Assembly: GCF_009793335.1 (NCBI RefSeq) | Contig: NZ_WING01000001.1 | Coordinates: forward strand, 2,232,001 to 2,296,000 | Direction: 5' to 3' | From: Actinomadura sp. J1-007 | GTDB lineage: Bacteria > Actinomycetota > Actinomycetes > Streptosporangiales > Streptosporangiaceae | Length of the DNA: 64,000 nt | Shown: piece by piece, positions 24,519-34,296 of the stretch | Layout: each line of letters opens with the position of its first letter | Numbering within the stretch: position 1 is the first letter of the stretch | The notes under the pieces: model-generated | Seen by the model: the letters and a program-made list of their open reading frames with translations, nothing else | What the model was told of the DNA's origin: nothing | Databases searched by the model: none | Made by a program: the position numbers and the translations under genes

Positions 24519-24543
24519 CGGTCACAGGGGCCGAGGGCGGGGG

Positions 24544-26114
24544 TCAGCGGGGGAACGGGGCGTGTTTGGCGAGCTGGTCGGCCATGTAGAGCTGTTTCCA
24601 GACGTACAGGCCCATGTCGCGGCGCGTGAGGTGCTCGTCCACCGGGACCGCCACCGTCGCGCGCACGAGATAGGAAGCGCCCGGCGGCATGTACTGGTCG
24701 CCGCCGTCACCCGCTAGCAGCGGGCCGCCCGCGAGCCGCCGGACGACTTCGCTTTTGATCGGAAGCGTGCACATGTCCTCGGGGACGCCCGCCTGTGGCA
24801 TGCACCGGCCGCGTCCCTTGGAAAGGACGAGATTCTTCTTGACGAAGACGTCTCCCGGGAAATCGAGCAGGACCTTCTGGCTCGATGGGTTGCTGAGCAC
24901 GTATTCCACGTAGGCGAACGTCCCGCCCGACGGCGGGGACGACGATTGCAGGCTCGCCACGTCGTCGCTCGTCCGGCCGGTGACCGCCTCGATCCGGTAC
25001 TTGGACCCGTCGGCCGTACCGACCGTGATGGGCCCTCCCCGGCGCGGCAGCGCCTGCTGCCCCTGCGACGTCCCCTCGCCGGCGCTGGGCGCCACGACCG
25101 CGGGCCCGTCCTTGTCGTCGCCCGATCCGGGAAGCAGGAGCAGACCGCCCGCGACCAGGGCCGCCAAGCCCAGCACGCCCGCCGCGATGAACCCGTTGCG
25201 GCGTCCGGCCCGTTCCTTCTGCCTGCGTTCGCGATGACGCGAGCTGCGCGTGCCGAGCCGTACCTCGACCCCGCTCGTGGCCCGTACGCCCGTTGGACCG
25301 GTCGCCTGCTCCCCGTCGCGCCGTACCTCTCACTTGAGGTCTCGGCGGTGTCCGCGCTGTACGGGGCGGCCATCGGCTGCGCGCCTGTACCGAACGGATC
25401 CCTTGCCTGCTGCTCCTCGGTACCGAACGCACCGTTCGGAACCGGCCTCTCGGTACCGAACGCACCCGTCGCCGCCGGCGTATCGGTACCGAACGCATCC
25501 CCGGCCTGCCGCGCGCCTGTACCGAACGCACCGGTCGCCGCCTGAGCGTCGGTATCGAAGGAGTTCCCCGCCAACGACTCAGAGACCCCGTACGCGCCCA
25601 TCGGCGCTTGTGTGCCTGTTCCGTACGCGCCCGCCGGTGCCTGCGCGGCCGTTCCCGACGCGCCCGTCGGCGTCTGTGCGGCTGTACCGGGCGCGCCCGT
25701 CGCTTGCGGCGTACCTGCACCGAACGCGCCCGTCGACACCGAATTGGTTGTCCCGTACGCGTCCGCCGGTGCTTGCGCGGCCGTTCCGAACGCGCCCGTC
25801 GGCGTCTGTGCGGCTGTACCGAACTGGCCTGTTGCCGGTTGGGTGTTGGCGGCGGGCGGGGCCGTTGGCGGCTGGGGGTTGGTGGTGAACGGGCCGGTCT
25901 GCTGGGGGCCCGTCGTGTACGGGCCCGTTCCTTGGGTGTTCGTTCCGAAGGGGGCGGCGAGTGTTGGGTGGGGGCCCGTCGCGAAGGGGGCTGTGGGGTA
26001 CTCGCCCGTTCCGGCTCCGTACGGAGGGCTCGCCGGTGGGGTCTCCGTACCGTACGGACCGGTCGGGGCTTCCGCCTCGCCGGGCCTGTGCGGGATCCCT
26101 GGCTCTCTGTCCAC
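24544..26114 (-). CDS. Repeat-rich single-pass membrane protein, frameshifted
   Basis: Not a recognised family. Residues 1-260 are Ala/Gly/Thr/Pro-rich with many imperfect copies of a 10-12-residue unit around TGAFGT-AAQ-TP. After a basic stretch (SSRHRERRQKERAGRRNG) comes one membrane helix (FIAAGVLGLAALVAGGLLLL) and an outer domain of about 190 residues with two cysteines and a DUF4352-like beta pattern (GTFAYVEYVLSNPSSQKVLL). The first part lies in one frame and the second in another; adding a single base at about 25327-25335 joins them. The GTG start at 26114 has a GGGGAG site 8 bases upstream; a TTG at 26120 is also open. Its domain order resembles the kinase upstream minus the kinase, so a role in surface sensing is a guess. 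Confidence 0.6.
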
Positions 26115-26315
26115 CGTCAACGCTCCCCGTTCTCCTGGCCAGGTCCCCCCGGACCCGGCCCTCGGACGTCACCGAGTCGGCACAATCCCCCATATTTTGG
26201 CGCAATTGGACGTCAGGTCCACACGTGACCCCGGAGTCTCTGCAAAGACGACAATCCCTCCGGTCACACTTGTCACTTGGAGGGGTCCAAACGGGCGCCG
26301 CGGACCCGGAGCGCC

Positions 26316-27191
26316 TCAGGCGAGGGACTCCAGCAGCATGTCGAGGAACGCGACGACGCCCTCGGGGCCGTCAACGATCACGTCGGCGCGTTCGGCGAGC
26401 GCGGTGACCTCGGACGAGCCGCTGCACACCTTCACGCCCGGGACGCCCTCGGAACGGAACGCGTCGATCGCGTCGTACGCCGCGAGGTCCCCGAGGTCGT
26501 CGCCCGCGAACAGCACGGCCGACGGGAACCCGCCGCGACCGTCCGATGCGGGCGCGGACGGCTCCGGCGCCCCGGCCGTCCCGGCGCGGCGGGCCTCGAT
26601 GAAGGCGCGCAGGGCCTTGCCCTTGTCCATGCCGGGCGGCCGGAGCTCCAGCACGAAGCGGCCGGGCTCGACGGCGAGGCCGGTGCGTTCGGCGAGGGCG
26701 GCGATGATGCCGCGGAGCCGTTCGAGGGCGACCTCGGGCTCGGCGCAGCGCCGCGTGTGGACGGCGAGGGCCTGCCTCTTGTCCTCCACGAACGTCTCGG
26801 GCGGGGCGCCCGCGGCCTTGAGGATCTCGGGCAGCTTGGCGCGGGCCTCGGCGACGCCGGGCGGCGGCTCGGGCTCGGTCAGCGTGCCGGACTCCCAGCG
26901 TTCGAGCCCGTACTGGCCGAGCACGACCAGGCCGTCGATGCCGTCGAAGCCGCCGTACTCGACCGCCACGGCGGCGGGCCGGCCGGTGACGATCACCAGG
27001 CAGCCGACGTGCGGGGCCAGGCGGGCGAGCGTCCCGGCCGCCCGGGGATGGGCCCGGGCGGCGGCGGGGTCATCGACGATCGGTGCGAGCGTGCCGTCGA
27101 AGTCGAAGCCGAGCACGGCCCCGGCCGGGTGGGTGCGGATCGCGTCGAGGCCGTCGGCTCCGTCGGCCGTCACAGAGCGGGGAGAGTTCAC
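26316..27191 (-). CDS. otsB: Trehalose-6-phosphate phosphatase
   Basis: A product of about 291 residues of the HAD family that hydrolyses trehalose-6-phosphate to trehalose. Motif I is DFDGTLAPI, motif II VIVTGRP, and motif III/IV are K in GMDKGKAL and FAGDDLGDLAAYDAI. The family marks GQYGLERW and LELRPPGMDKG identify the trehalose-specific cap. An insertion (SAPASDGRGG, residues about 215-230) is rich in small residues. It partners with OtsA at 16505-17977. It sits 20 bases downstream of the DUF3263 gene, a conserved actinobacterial neighbour, with an inverted repeat in the gap. A TTG start 9 bases upstream is possible. Confidence 0.92.
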   Translation of the reverse strand: MNSPRSVTADGADGLDAIRTHPAGAVLGFDFDGTLAPIVDDPAAARAHPRAAGTLARLAPHVGCLVIVTGRPAAVAVEYGGFDGIDGLVVLGQYGLERWESGTLTEPEPPPGVAEARAKLPEILKAAGAPPETFVEDKRQALAVHTRRCAEPEVALERLRGIIAALAERTGLAVEPGRFVLELRPPGMDKGKALRAFIEARRAGTAGAPEPSAPASDGRGGFPSAVLFAGDDLGDLAAYDAIDAFRSEGVPGVKVCSGSSEVTALAERADVIVDGPEGVVAFLDMLLESLA

Positions 27192-27211
27192 GTTGACCAA
27201 TGGTGGTCAAC
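27192..27211. repeat. Inverted repeat GTTGACC-N6-GGTCAAC in the otsB/DUF3263 gap
   Basis: A perfect 7-bp inverted repeat fills the junction between two codirectional genes and abuts the otsB start. It could be an operator, or an RNA hairpin that modulates otsB translation. Confidence 0.5.
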
Positions 27212-27577
27212 TCAGGGGCGGATGCCGAGTCGGCGCGCGGCGCGCTGCCGCTGCCGCTGCGTCCGCATCCGGCGCAGGCGCTTGACCAGCATCGGGTCGT
27301 GCTCCAGCGCCTCGGGCCGGTCGATCACGATGTTGAGGAGCTGGTAGTACCGCGTCGCCGACATGTCGAACGTCTCGCGGATGGCCTGCTCCTTGGCTCC
27401 GGCGTACTTCCACCACTGCCGCTCGAAGGCGAGGATCTGGCGGTCGCGCTCGGACAGCAGGTCGGCGGGGAAGGCGCCCTCGTCCCCCGGGCCCTCGTTC
27501 ATCGGGTGCAGGGCTGAGCCATCGTTCATGCTTCCGTCCTGTTGGGGGCCGTGATCGGGGGCGTTCGCCTCGCTCAT
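27212..27577 (-). CDS. DUF3263 protein (small HTH-like)
   Basis: A 121-residue protein. Residues 1-45 are disordered and rich in Gly/Asn/Met. The DUF3263 core follows: LLSERDRQILAFERQWWKYA, then IRETFDMSATRYYQLLNIVI and DPMLVKRLRRMRTQRQRQRA. The helical pattern with ATRYYQLLN looks like a helix-turn-helix, and a DNA-binding role has been suggested for the family. It starts at 27577 with a GAGGGGA site. It precedes otsB, a conserved pairing. The 27578-27985 gap on the far side holds only the MarR promoter region. Confidence 0.85.
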   Translation of the reverse strand: MSEANAPDHGPQQDGSMNDGSALHPMNEGPGDEGAFPADLLSERDRQILAFERQWWKYAGAKEQAIRETFDMSATRYYQLLNIVIDRPEALEHDPMLVKRLRRMRTQRQRQRAARRLGIRP

Positions 27578-27922
27578 GAGGTCCCCTCTGTGGTCACTAA
27601 TCCCGGGTCGTCCGGGTTCGGCCGGTGCCATGCTACGCGTCCCCGACGACAAGTTCCGGCGGTTCCGGGGGAACGGACCGGCGTCGTTCGCGCGACCGCG
27701 CGCGGCCGGTCCCAGTGCACCACAGAGCCGACGACCAGCCACTTCTCACACACCGTCACAGATGATCACACGGGCCCCAGCGGTCCGGGACGCCGCCTCG
27801 GCACCCTTGCGTTCAACGGCGAAACGCCCGCCACATCCGTACCGTTGACGTAGGACCGGCAGACCGGGAAACGCGCGGGAAAAGCGCGCGGTCGGGAACC
27901 TGTGCAGGCTACACGCGTTAAA

Positions 27923-27942
27923 GTATGTACAGTGCAACATAC
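27923..27942 (+). promoter_or_regulatory. Inverted repeat GTATGT-N8-ACATAC, candidate MarR operator
   Basis: A perfect 6-bp inverted repeat lies 44 bases upstream of the MarR gene start, in locally AT-rich DNA. This size and place fit an autoregulatory MarR box. Confidence 0.6.
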
Positions 27943-27985
27943 CGTCCGGAATCCGAGACGGCAGGCAGTGAACGGAGACCTTTGC

Positions 27986-28588
27986 ATGGCGACGGAGACC
28001 TCCACGCACCACTCCTCCGGCGCGCCGCCCGAGGAGGCCGGGGAGGCGCCCGGCGTTCCCGATCCGGTGCTCTCCGAGATCGCCGTCGCGCTCTTCCACA
28101 TCCGGCGGGTATGGGGCAAGCCGGATCTGATGAAACGGATCCGCGCGCAGACGTCCGGCGGCCCCGGCGGGCGCCCGCTCCAGCTCTCCAACCTCATGGT
28201 CGTGCACGCCGTGGCCGCCCTGACCGTCGAGTGCACGGGCAAGGGCGAGGTCACCGTAGGCGCCGTCGCCGAACGCCTTGAGATCGACCCGTCCACCGCG
28301 TCCCGCCTCGTCGGCCACGCGATCGACGCGGGACTGGTCTCGCGCCGCCCGTCCCCCAACGACGCCCGCCGCGCCAACCTCGGCCTCACCGACGCCGGCC
28401 GCCGCGTCAAGCAGGTGGCCGAACGCTTCCGCCGCGCCTACCTCGCCGAGCTGATGACGGAGTGGACGCCCGACGAGCGCGCCGTCTTCGCCCGCCTCCT
28501 CAGCCGCTTCGCCGACGCCGTGGCCCAGTCCCCGCCCATGGACCTGGACGGCGTCGACAAGATCTTCGAAGAGGCCGCCGCCGACTGA
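27986..28588 (+). CDS. MarR family transcriptional regulator
   Basis: A 200-residue protein. The winged helix is clear: EVTVGAVAERLEIDPSTASR (helices 3-4), LVGHAIDAGLVSRRPSPNDA and RRANLGLTDAGRR (wing with the conserved D-R region). The first 30 residues are acidic and disordered. The start at 27986 follows GGAGAC. Target genes are not evident, since neighbours on the same strand are absent; autoregulation is likely through the repeat at 27923-27942. Confidence 0.9.
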   Translation: MATETSTHHSSGAPPEEAGEAPGVPDPVLSEIAVALFHIRRVWGKPDLMKRIRAQTSGGPGGRPLQLSNLMVVHAVAALTVECTGKGEVTVGAVAERLEIDPSTASRLVGHAIDAGLVSRRPSPNDARRANLGLTDAGRRVKQVAERFRRAYLAELMTEWTPDERAVFARLLSRFADAVAQSPPMDLDGVDKIFEEAAAD

Positions 28589-28734
28589 CTCCCCCTCCCG
28601 CCGGCCCGCCCCGCCGCCCGTCCGTACGGCTGCGCCGCGGGCGTGCGCGGGCTCGCGGGCGGCCAGTGGGCCTGTGCCCCGTTGGTGGGCGGCTGGACGG
28701 GGCACAGGCGGTCGCGGGGGAGGCGCGGTCTGGC

Positions 28735-28934
28735 GGGCGTTGGCCTGCGGGCGTGGCCGGCGGACGTGGGCCTGCGGGCGGGGGTCGGCGGGCGCGGTCC
28801 GGCGGGCGTTGGCCTGCGGGCGTGGCCGGCGGGCGCGGGCCAGCGGACGTGGGCCGGCGGGCGCGGGTCGGCGGACGTGGGCCAGCGGGCGCGGGCCAGC
28901 AGGCGTGGGCCTGCGGGCGTGGGCGGCGGCGTCG
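28735..28934. repeat. Degenerate 14-bp tandem repeat (minisatellite)
   Basis: About 14 imperfect copies of a 13-14-base unit near CGTGGGCCNGCGGG fill most of the gap between the MarR and SHOCT genes. No convincing gene lies in 28589-28937. Frames open through it give only low-complexity Pro/Ala/Arg sequence on the minus strand. Confidence 0.75.
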
Positions 28935-28937
28935 GGG

Positions 28938-29240
28938 TCAGACGCCGTTGCGCAGGGCCGACATGCGCAGGTGGTATTCGTCCTCGTCGATCTCCCCGCG
29001 CGCGAACCGTTCGGCGAGGATGGTCCGCGCGCCGGACAGCGGGTCGTCCTTCGGCGCGGTCGGTCCTGCCGGGGCGGCGGCCCGCGCCGTCCAGCGGCGG
29101 CGCAGCAGGTAGAACGCGCCGCCGAGCACGGCGATCCAGAGCAGCCCGAACGTGATCGGGAAGATCGGCCAGAACGCGGGCGCGTCCCCGCCGTCGTGCC
29201 ATCCCGGGTGGGCTGCCGCCAATGTCGTCAACATGGTCAT
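28938..29240 (-). CDS. SHOCT domain membrane protein
   Basis: A 100-residue protein with one membrane helix (PITFGLLWIAVLGGAFYLLR, residues about 28-47) and a C-terminal SHOCT domain (SGARTILAERFARGEIDEDE, then YHLRMSALR). SHOCT is a short oligomerisation module often found at the end of small membrane proteins. A GGAGG site lies 3 bases before the first ATG and 9 before the second (29234), so the second may be the real start. Confidence 0.85.
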   Translation of the reverse strand: MTMLTTLAAAHPGWHDGGDAPAFWPIFPITFGLLWIAVLGGAFYLLRRRWTARAAAPAGPTAPKDDPLSGARTILAERFARGEIDEDEYHLRMSALRNGV

Positions 29241-29340
29241 CGACCTCCTGGTTGCGGATGAGTCGATGTTCGGCGACGGGTTCGGGGCCCGTCATCGTAC
29301 GGCCGGAGGCTCCCGCGCTACGCCGACGGGCGTACCGGGC

Positions 29341-31748
29341 TCACCACCATGGGGGACGGTAGTCGTCGTCGTCCGCCGGGCGCGTACGCCGCGTGCCCTT
29401 GTCCTCACGCGGTTCCACAGCGCCGCCCAGGGGATCGGCGCCGCCGAGCCCTGGCGGAGGCGCGGCCGGAACGGCACCCGTCGAAAAATCGTCCGCGGGA
29501 GGTACGGGATTGAGGCCCGGCCCTTCGAGCGCACTGCGCCGGAACCGTTCCCACTCCTCATCGTCGAACGAGCCCGCGTCGCCTAGCGGGTCGCCGTTCA
29601 GTCCGCCGCTCCCGTCCAGCACTTCCCCTTGGCCGAACGAGTTCCCGCCGCCGTACGAGCCGTTCGAGGCGTACGAGCCAGAGCCGTTCGGGGCGTACGA
29701 GCCGTTCGAGCCGGAGCCGTTCGTGCTGGCGGTGCCGTGGCCGTTGCCGTTGAGGGGGTGGGGGGTGCCGTTCGGCGGGGGCTGGGGCTCGGCGTACGTC
29801 TCCAGGCCGTTGTCGGGGTTGAAGACGTCGAACGGCGCGGGTTCCGGGGCGCGGTGGGCTCCGACGCGGTTGTCCGAGGACGAGCCGTTGGATCCGCTCT
29901 CCCCTTGGGCGGCGTCGGCCGGGGCCGGAGTGGGCGCGGCATCTTCACGGAAATCGCCTGGCGCGGCTGAACGGCCCGGGACGAAGCCGTTGGAGGCGAC
30001 CGGGTCCGAAGTGGGCGTCGGGCGGTAGTGCTTGCCGTTCGGGAAGGCGGAGGCGTCCATGGCGTCCATGGCGTCCATGCCAGCCGTGCCGTTCATGCCA
30101 GCCATGCCGTTCATGCCGGCCGTGCTGTCCGTGCCACTCGCGCCGTTCGTGCCGACGGACGGGACGAGGGGCGAGTCGTCCGTCGCGGGCGGGCGGGCGG
30201 CCTGGTGGGACGGGGCGAAGCCGCTGCCCGGCGGGGTGACCTCGGTGCTCTGCCAGAGCGGCGCGTTGACGGGCGCGACGGCGGAGACCTGTTCGCGCGG
30301 TTCGCCGGGCGCGGGCGCGTAGGCGGGGGCGGCGGAGCCGTGGGACGCGGCGGGGTCGCCGGAGCCGTCGTGGACGGGGGCGTAGTCGTCGTCCTCTTCG
30401 GGGCGGCGGCGCTGGAGCCAGCCGAGGACGAGGCCGACCAGGACCAGGACGCCTCCGCCGCCGAGGACGGCGATCAGGAGCGTGTGGGAGCCGTCCTCGG
30501 GCGCGGCCTCGGGGCCGGGGAGGCGGCGGCGGGCTTCGGGGCGGTGGCGCCGGGACCGTGCGCCGCCTTGTTGATCTTCGCGGCGGCGGCCAGGGCGCGG
30601 ACGGCGTCGAGCGGGCCCTTGCAGGTGTCCGAGCCGGTCGGCTGGCCGGCGCGCGCCGGGGCGCCCTGCACCAGCGCCTGCCTGACCTCGTCCGGCGTCA
30701 GCCGCTGGTAGCGGGAGCGGATCAGCGCGGCGACCCCGGCGACCATGGCGGACGCGGGGCTGGTGCCCGTTCCGACGACGTAGCCGTTGCCGTTGTCGGC
30801 GCTGACGATCTCCACGCCGGGCGCGCAGACCGCGACGTAGGGGCGGCGGTTGCTGTCCTTCCAGAGCTTCAGGCGGCGGTCGAGGGCGCCGACGGCGATC
30901 ACGCCGGAGTACGCGGCGGGGAAGTTCTTGCGGTTGGCGGACGACCCGTCGTTGCCCGCGGAGGCGATCAGCACGACGCCCTTGCTCAGCGCGTACCGGA
31001 TCGCGCTCTCCTCGGTGCGGCTGCCGTCGTAGAACAGCCGGCCGCCGCCGAGGGACATGTTGATGATGTCGGCGCCGTGGTCGACGGCGTAGCGGATGCC
31101 GCGGGCGACGGCGTCGCGGTCGCGGTCGGGCAGGGCCCCCTTGAGCCGCAGCGGGTCGTCGTTCTCCCAGGTCACCCTGACCGACAGGATGCGGGCGCGG
31201 GGCGCGACGCCGAGGACGCCGCGCTGGGCCCCGGGCCCGTTGCCGTGCCCGGCGATGATGCTCGCCATGGACGTGCCGTGCAGGCCCCAGTAGCGGCCGC
31301 CGGGCGTGCGCGAGCCGCCGGTGAGGTCGGGGCCGTCGAGGACGCGGCCGGTGAGGTCGGGGTGCCGCCGGTCGACGCCGGTGTCGAGGACGGCGATCGT
31401 GACGCCCGCGCCGCGCGACCACCGCCACGCTTTGGGGACGCGCATCGCGTTGAGGTGCCATTCGCGGGCGCGGATCTGGTCGGTCGCGGCGGACTGCATC
31501 GCGCCCGCCGCCGCGCCCCTGACGTGCCGTTCCTTGGTGCGGTCGCCGCCGGGCGCGATCGCGGCGGGGACGGCGACGGCGGCGGTCAGGGCGACGACGG
31601 CGAGGGACGCGGTGGTGCGGGCGCCGAAGCGGGCGGGCAGCGCGGGGCGCGAGGTCGGCGCGAAACGCGCGGGCCCGGCGAAGCGGGGGGCGTCGGAGGA
31701 GGGCGGGAAACGGGCAGGCAGCGAACGGCGTCGACCGGCATGGGACAC
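29341..31748 (-). CDS. Mycosin-like S8 serine protease with long C-terminal tail, frameshifted
   Basis: The GTG start at 31748 follows GGGAGGAGG. After a basic N-terminus and a signal helix (SLAVVALTAAVAVPAAIAPG) comes a subtilisin domain with Asp in IAVLDTGVDRRHPD, His in GLHGTSMASIIAG, the oxyanion Asn in IASAGNDGSS, and Ser in GTGTSPASAMVAG. Then follow a Pro-rich stretch and one membrane helix (LLIAVLGGGGVLVLVGLVLG). The frame breaks at about 30511-30514 (one C missing from a run), just before the helix. A tail of about 370 residues then lies inside, with Met/Asp/Gly repeats and Asn/Gly/Ser repeats, ending DDDYRPPWW. Mycosins cleave substrates of type VII secretion, but no ESX gene is in the window, and such a long tail is unusual. 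Confidence 0.83.
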
Positions 31749-32107
31749 GCCGCCGCACCTCCTCCCGGCAGTCGGCCGTGGGCCGCGCGGGGCCGTTCCC
31801 AACGCCGGCGCGCCCGCGCGCGCTCCGCGTCGCCCGCGTGCGCCGAGCCCCGCCGGGCGCGGAACGCGCGGGCGTCCCGGCGGTCCCTCCGGGCTCGGCC
31901 CCTCGCAGCGCCCCACCGATCACGCGGGGCGCGAGGCAACATTGTGCCACGCCACGCCGGTACGGCCCGGGCACTCGGCACATTCAGGCACGGTATGGGA
32001 CAGCGCGGGTCTTCTTCCCACCCGTCCGACCAGGTCCGCCGTTCACCCGCTGTGGCCTGCGCCACCTCGTGCGGGTCGGCGCCGCCCCGCCCGGGGCCCT
32101 GGCGGGG

Positions 32108-33820
32108 CTAGTGCGAGCCCGCGCCCGTGAGGGAACGGACCGACAGGTCGTGGTAGCGCTCCGCGTCGGCCTTCTCCCGGCTGAGGAACGTGCCGAGCAC
32201 CGCGCACAGGAATCCGATGGGGATCGAGACGATGCCGGGGTTCTCCAGGGGGAAGAGGTGGAAATCGACGCTCTTCGGGAACAGCGCCAGGTTCGCGCCC
32301 GTCACCGGGTCGACCTTGCCCGAAACGACCGGCGACAGGACAACGAGCACGAGCGAGCTGACGAGCCCCCCGTAGATGCCGCAGACGACGCCCCTGGTGT
32401 TGAACCGCTTCCAGAACAGCGACAGCACGATCGCGGGCAGGTTCGCCGCCGCGGCCATCGCGAACGCCAGGGCCACGAGGAACGCCACGTTGAGGTTCCT
32501 GGCGATGACCGCGAGGACGATCGCGAGCGTGCCGATGAGGAACGCGGAGAAGCGGGCGACCGCGACCTCCTGCGACTCGCGCGGGCGGCCGAACATCAGC
32601 ACCTGCCCGAAGTAGTCGTGCGCCAGCGACGTCGAGGAGGCCAGCACGAGGCCCGACACCACGGCGAGGATCGTGGCGAACGCGACCGCGCCGATGAACG
32701 CCAGCAGGACGTCCCCGCCGACGCGTCCGCCCACGTGTTCCCCGACGGCCTGCGCGAGCTGCGGGGCGGCGGTGTTGCCCGCGGGGTCCTGCGCGACGAT
32801 CGCGGACCGTCCGACCAGCGCCGCCGCGCCGAACCCGAGCGCGAGCGTCGTCAGGTAGAACACGCCGACGAGGCCGATCGCCCACGACACCGAGGTGCGC
32901 GCCGCGCGGGCGTCCGGGACGGTGTAGAAGCGGGTGACGATGTGCGGCAGGCCCGCCGTCCCGAGCACGAGGGCGAGCGCCAGGCTGATGAAGTCGAGCT
33001 TGTTGACCACCGTCCGGTACGGGTCGCCCGCGACCTCGGCGCCGTACTTCAGGCCCGGCTGGAGGAACGCCCGGCCCTTGCCGCTCGCGTCCGCCGCCGA
33101 CCCGAGCATCGAGCCGACGTCGAACCCGAACCGGCCGAGCACGAGCCCGGTCAGCGCGACCGCGCCCGCCATCAGCAGGACGGCCTTGATGATCTGGACC
33201 CAGGTGGTGCCCTTCATCCCGCCGAACATCACATAGAAGATCATCAGCGCGCCCACCGCCACGATCGTGAGGACCTTGGCGGTGCCGGCGGACATGCCGA
33301 GGAACCGCTCCCCCTCGTGGATGCCGAGCAGCAGCGACACCAGCGCTCCCGCGCCGACCATCTGCGCCAGCAAGTAGAACACCGACACCGTCACGGTCGA
33401 CACGACGGCGGCGGTGCGCACCGGCGGCTGCCGCCGCGCCCGGTGCGACAGCACGTCGGCCATCGTGAACCGGCCCGCGTTGCGCATCAGCTCGACCAGC
33501 AGCAGCGTGAGCAGCCACGCCACGAGGAACCCGATCGAGTACAGGAACCCGTCGTACCCGGACAGCGCGATGATCCCGGCGATCCCGAGGAACGACGCGG
33601 CCGACATGTAGTCGCCCGCGAGCGCCACCCCGTTCTGCGGCCCGGAGAACATCCGCCCGCCGGCGTAGAAGTCGTCGGCGCCCTTGGTGTTGGCCCGCGC
33701 CCAGATCGTGACGCCGAGCGTGATCAGGATGAACACGAGGAAGAGCCCGAACGTCAGGACCCTCCCGTCCGAGCTCTGCCCCGCCGCCGCGACGGCCCGT
33801 ACCTCCGCGCCGCCGGTCAC
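32108..33820 (-). CDS. Sodium:solute symporter (ActP/cation-acetate type)
   Basis: A 570-residue SSS-family transporter with about 13 membrane helices. The N-terminal GRMFSGPQNGVALAGDYMSA and ASFLGIAGIIALSGYDGFLY blocks and the GTAGLPHIVTRFYTVPD segment are typical of acetate/pyruvate-type ActP permeases. Substrate is likely a short monocarboxylate; the exact one cannot be read. Its GTG start overlaps the stop of the DUF485 gene (GTGA), the usual yjcH-actP coupling. Confidence 0.92.
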   Translation of the reverse strand: MTGGAEVRAVAAAGQSSDGRVLTFGLFLVFILITLGVTIWARANTKGADDFYAGGRMFSGPQNGVALAGDYMSAASFLGIAGIIALSGYDGFLYSIGFLVAWLLTLLLVELMRNAGRFTMADVLSHRARRQPPVRTAAVVSTVTVSVFYLLAQMVGAGALVSLLLGIHEGERFLGMSAGTAKVLTIVAVGALMIFYVMFGGMKGTTWVQIIKAVLLMAGAVALTGLVLGRFGFDVGSMLGSAADASGKGRAFLQPGLKYGAEVAGDPYRTVVNKLDFISLALALVLGTAGLPHIVTRFYTVPDARAARTSVSWAIGLVGVFYLTTLALGFGAAALVGRSAIVAQDPAGNTAAPQLAQAVGEHVGGRVGGDVLLAFIGAVAFATILAVVSGLVLASSTSLAHDYFGQVLMFGRPRESQEVAVARFSAFLIGTLAIVLAVIARNLNVAFLVALAFAMAAAANLPAIVLSLFWKRFNTRGVVCGIYGGLVSSLVLVVLSPVVSGKVDPVTGANLALFPKSVDFHLFPLENPGIVSIPIGFLCAVLGTFLSREKADAERYHDLSVRSLTGAGSH

Positions 33821-34296
33821 CTGAGCCCTCCCCTGAGGTCGGCGCGGATCTGCGCGGCGGGCCAGGACTCGCGCCGTTCGGCGGTGGCCGCCGCCTCGGG
33901 ACGCCGCTGCGGCACGCCGGCCGTACCGCCTTCCGCGGCGCGGTCGGCTTCCACGCCGTCGGCCTCGGCGCGCAGTTCCGCCGCCAGCGGGTCGAGCATC
34001 CGCCGGGCGTACGCGACGTACACCCAGGCCAGCAGGAACGTGGTGACGAACTGGAGCACTCCGAGCAGCAGCGCGACGTTGATTTCGCCGGCCACGGGCT
34101 CGGCCATGAATCCCCGCGCGAACGCCGACAGCCCGACGTACAGGAAGTACCAGCCGAGGAACGAGACGGCGATCGCCAGAGCCAGCCGATGGAACCTCTT
34201 CTTGAGCAGCCGGAATCGTTCATCGCGCGCCACCGGCGCATAGTGCCCTGGCGGCGCCTTTCCCTGGCGCGGCGACGGCCCGGAGTCCGAGACCAT
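33817..34296 (-). CDS. DUF485 membrane protein (YjcH-like)
   Basis: A 159-residue partner of ActP-type symporters with two membrane helices (LALAIAVSFLGWYFLYVGLS and ALLLGVLQFVTTFLLAWVYV). The C-terminal 60 residues are charged and cytosolic, longer than in E. coli YjcH. The start at 34296 has a GGGGAGGG site. It is first in the operon. The 34297-34659 gap upstream holds the promoters for this gene and the divergent RNHCP unit; I see only very short frames in it. Confidence 0.88.
   Translation of the reverse strand: MVSDSGPSPRQGKAPPGHYAPVARDERFRLLKKRFHRLALAIAVSFLGWYFLYVGLSAFARGFMAEPVAGEINVALLLGVLQFVTTFLLAWVYVAYARRMLDPLAAELRAEADGVEADRAAEGGTAGVPQRRPEAAATAERRESWPAAQIRADLRGGLR

Noticed and set aside
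28735..28934. CRISPR array
   Set aside because: The repeat unit is 14 bases, degenerate and without unique spacers.
28438..29295. A Pro/Ala/Arg-rich minus-strand frame through the minisatellite
   Set aside because: It is a reading of a 14-bp DNA repeat, overlaps the SHOCT gene in another frame and has no ribosome site.
31778..34243. An 821-codon plus-strand frame opposite the symporter genes
   Set aside because: Arg/Asp/His-rich shadow of two well-identified membrane protein genes.
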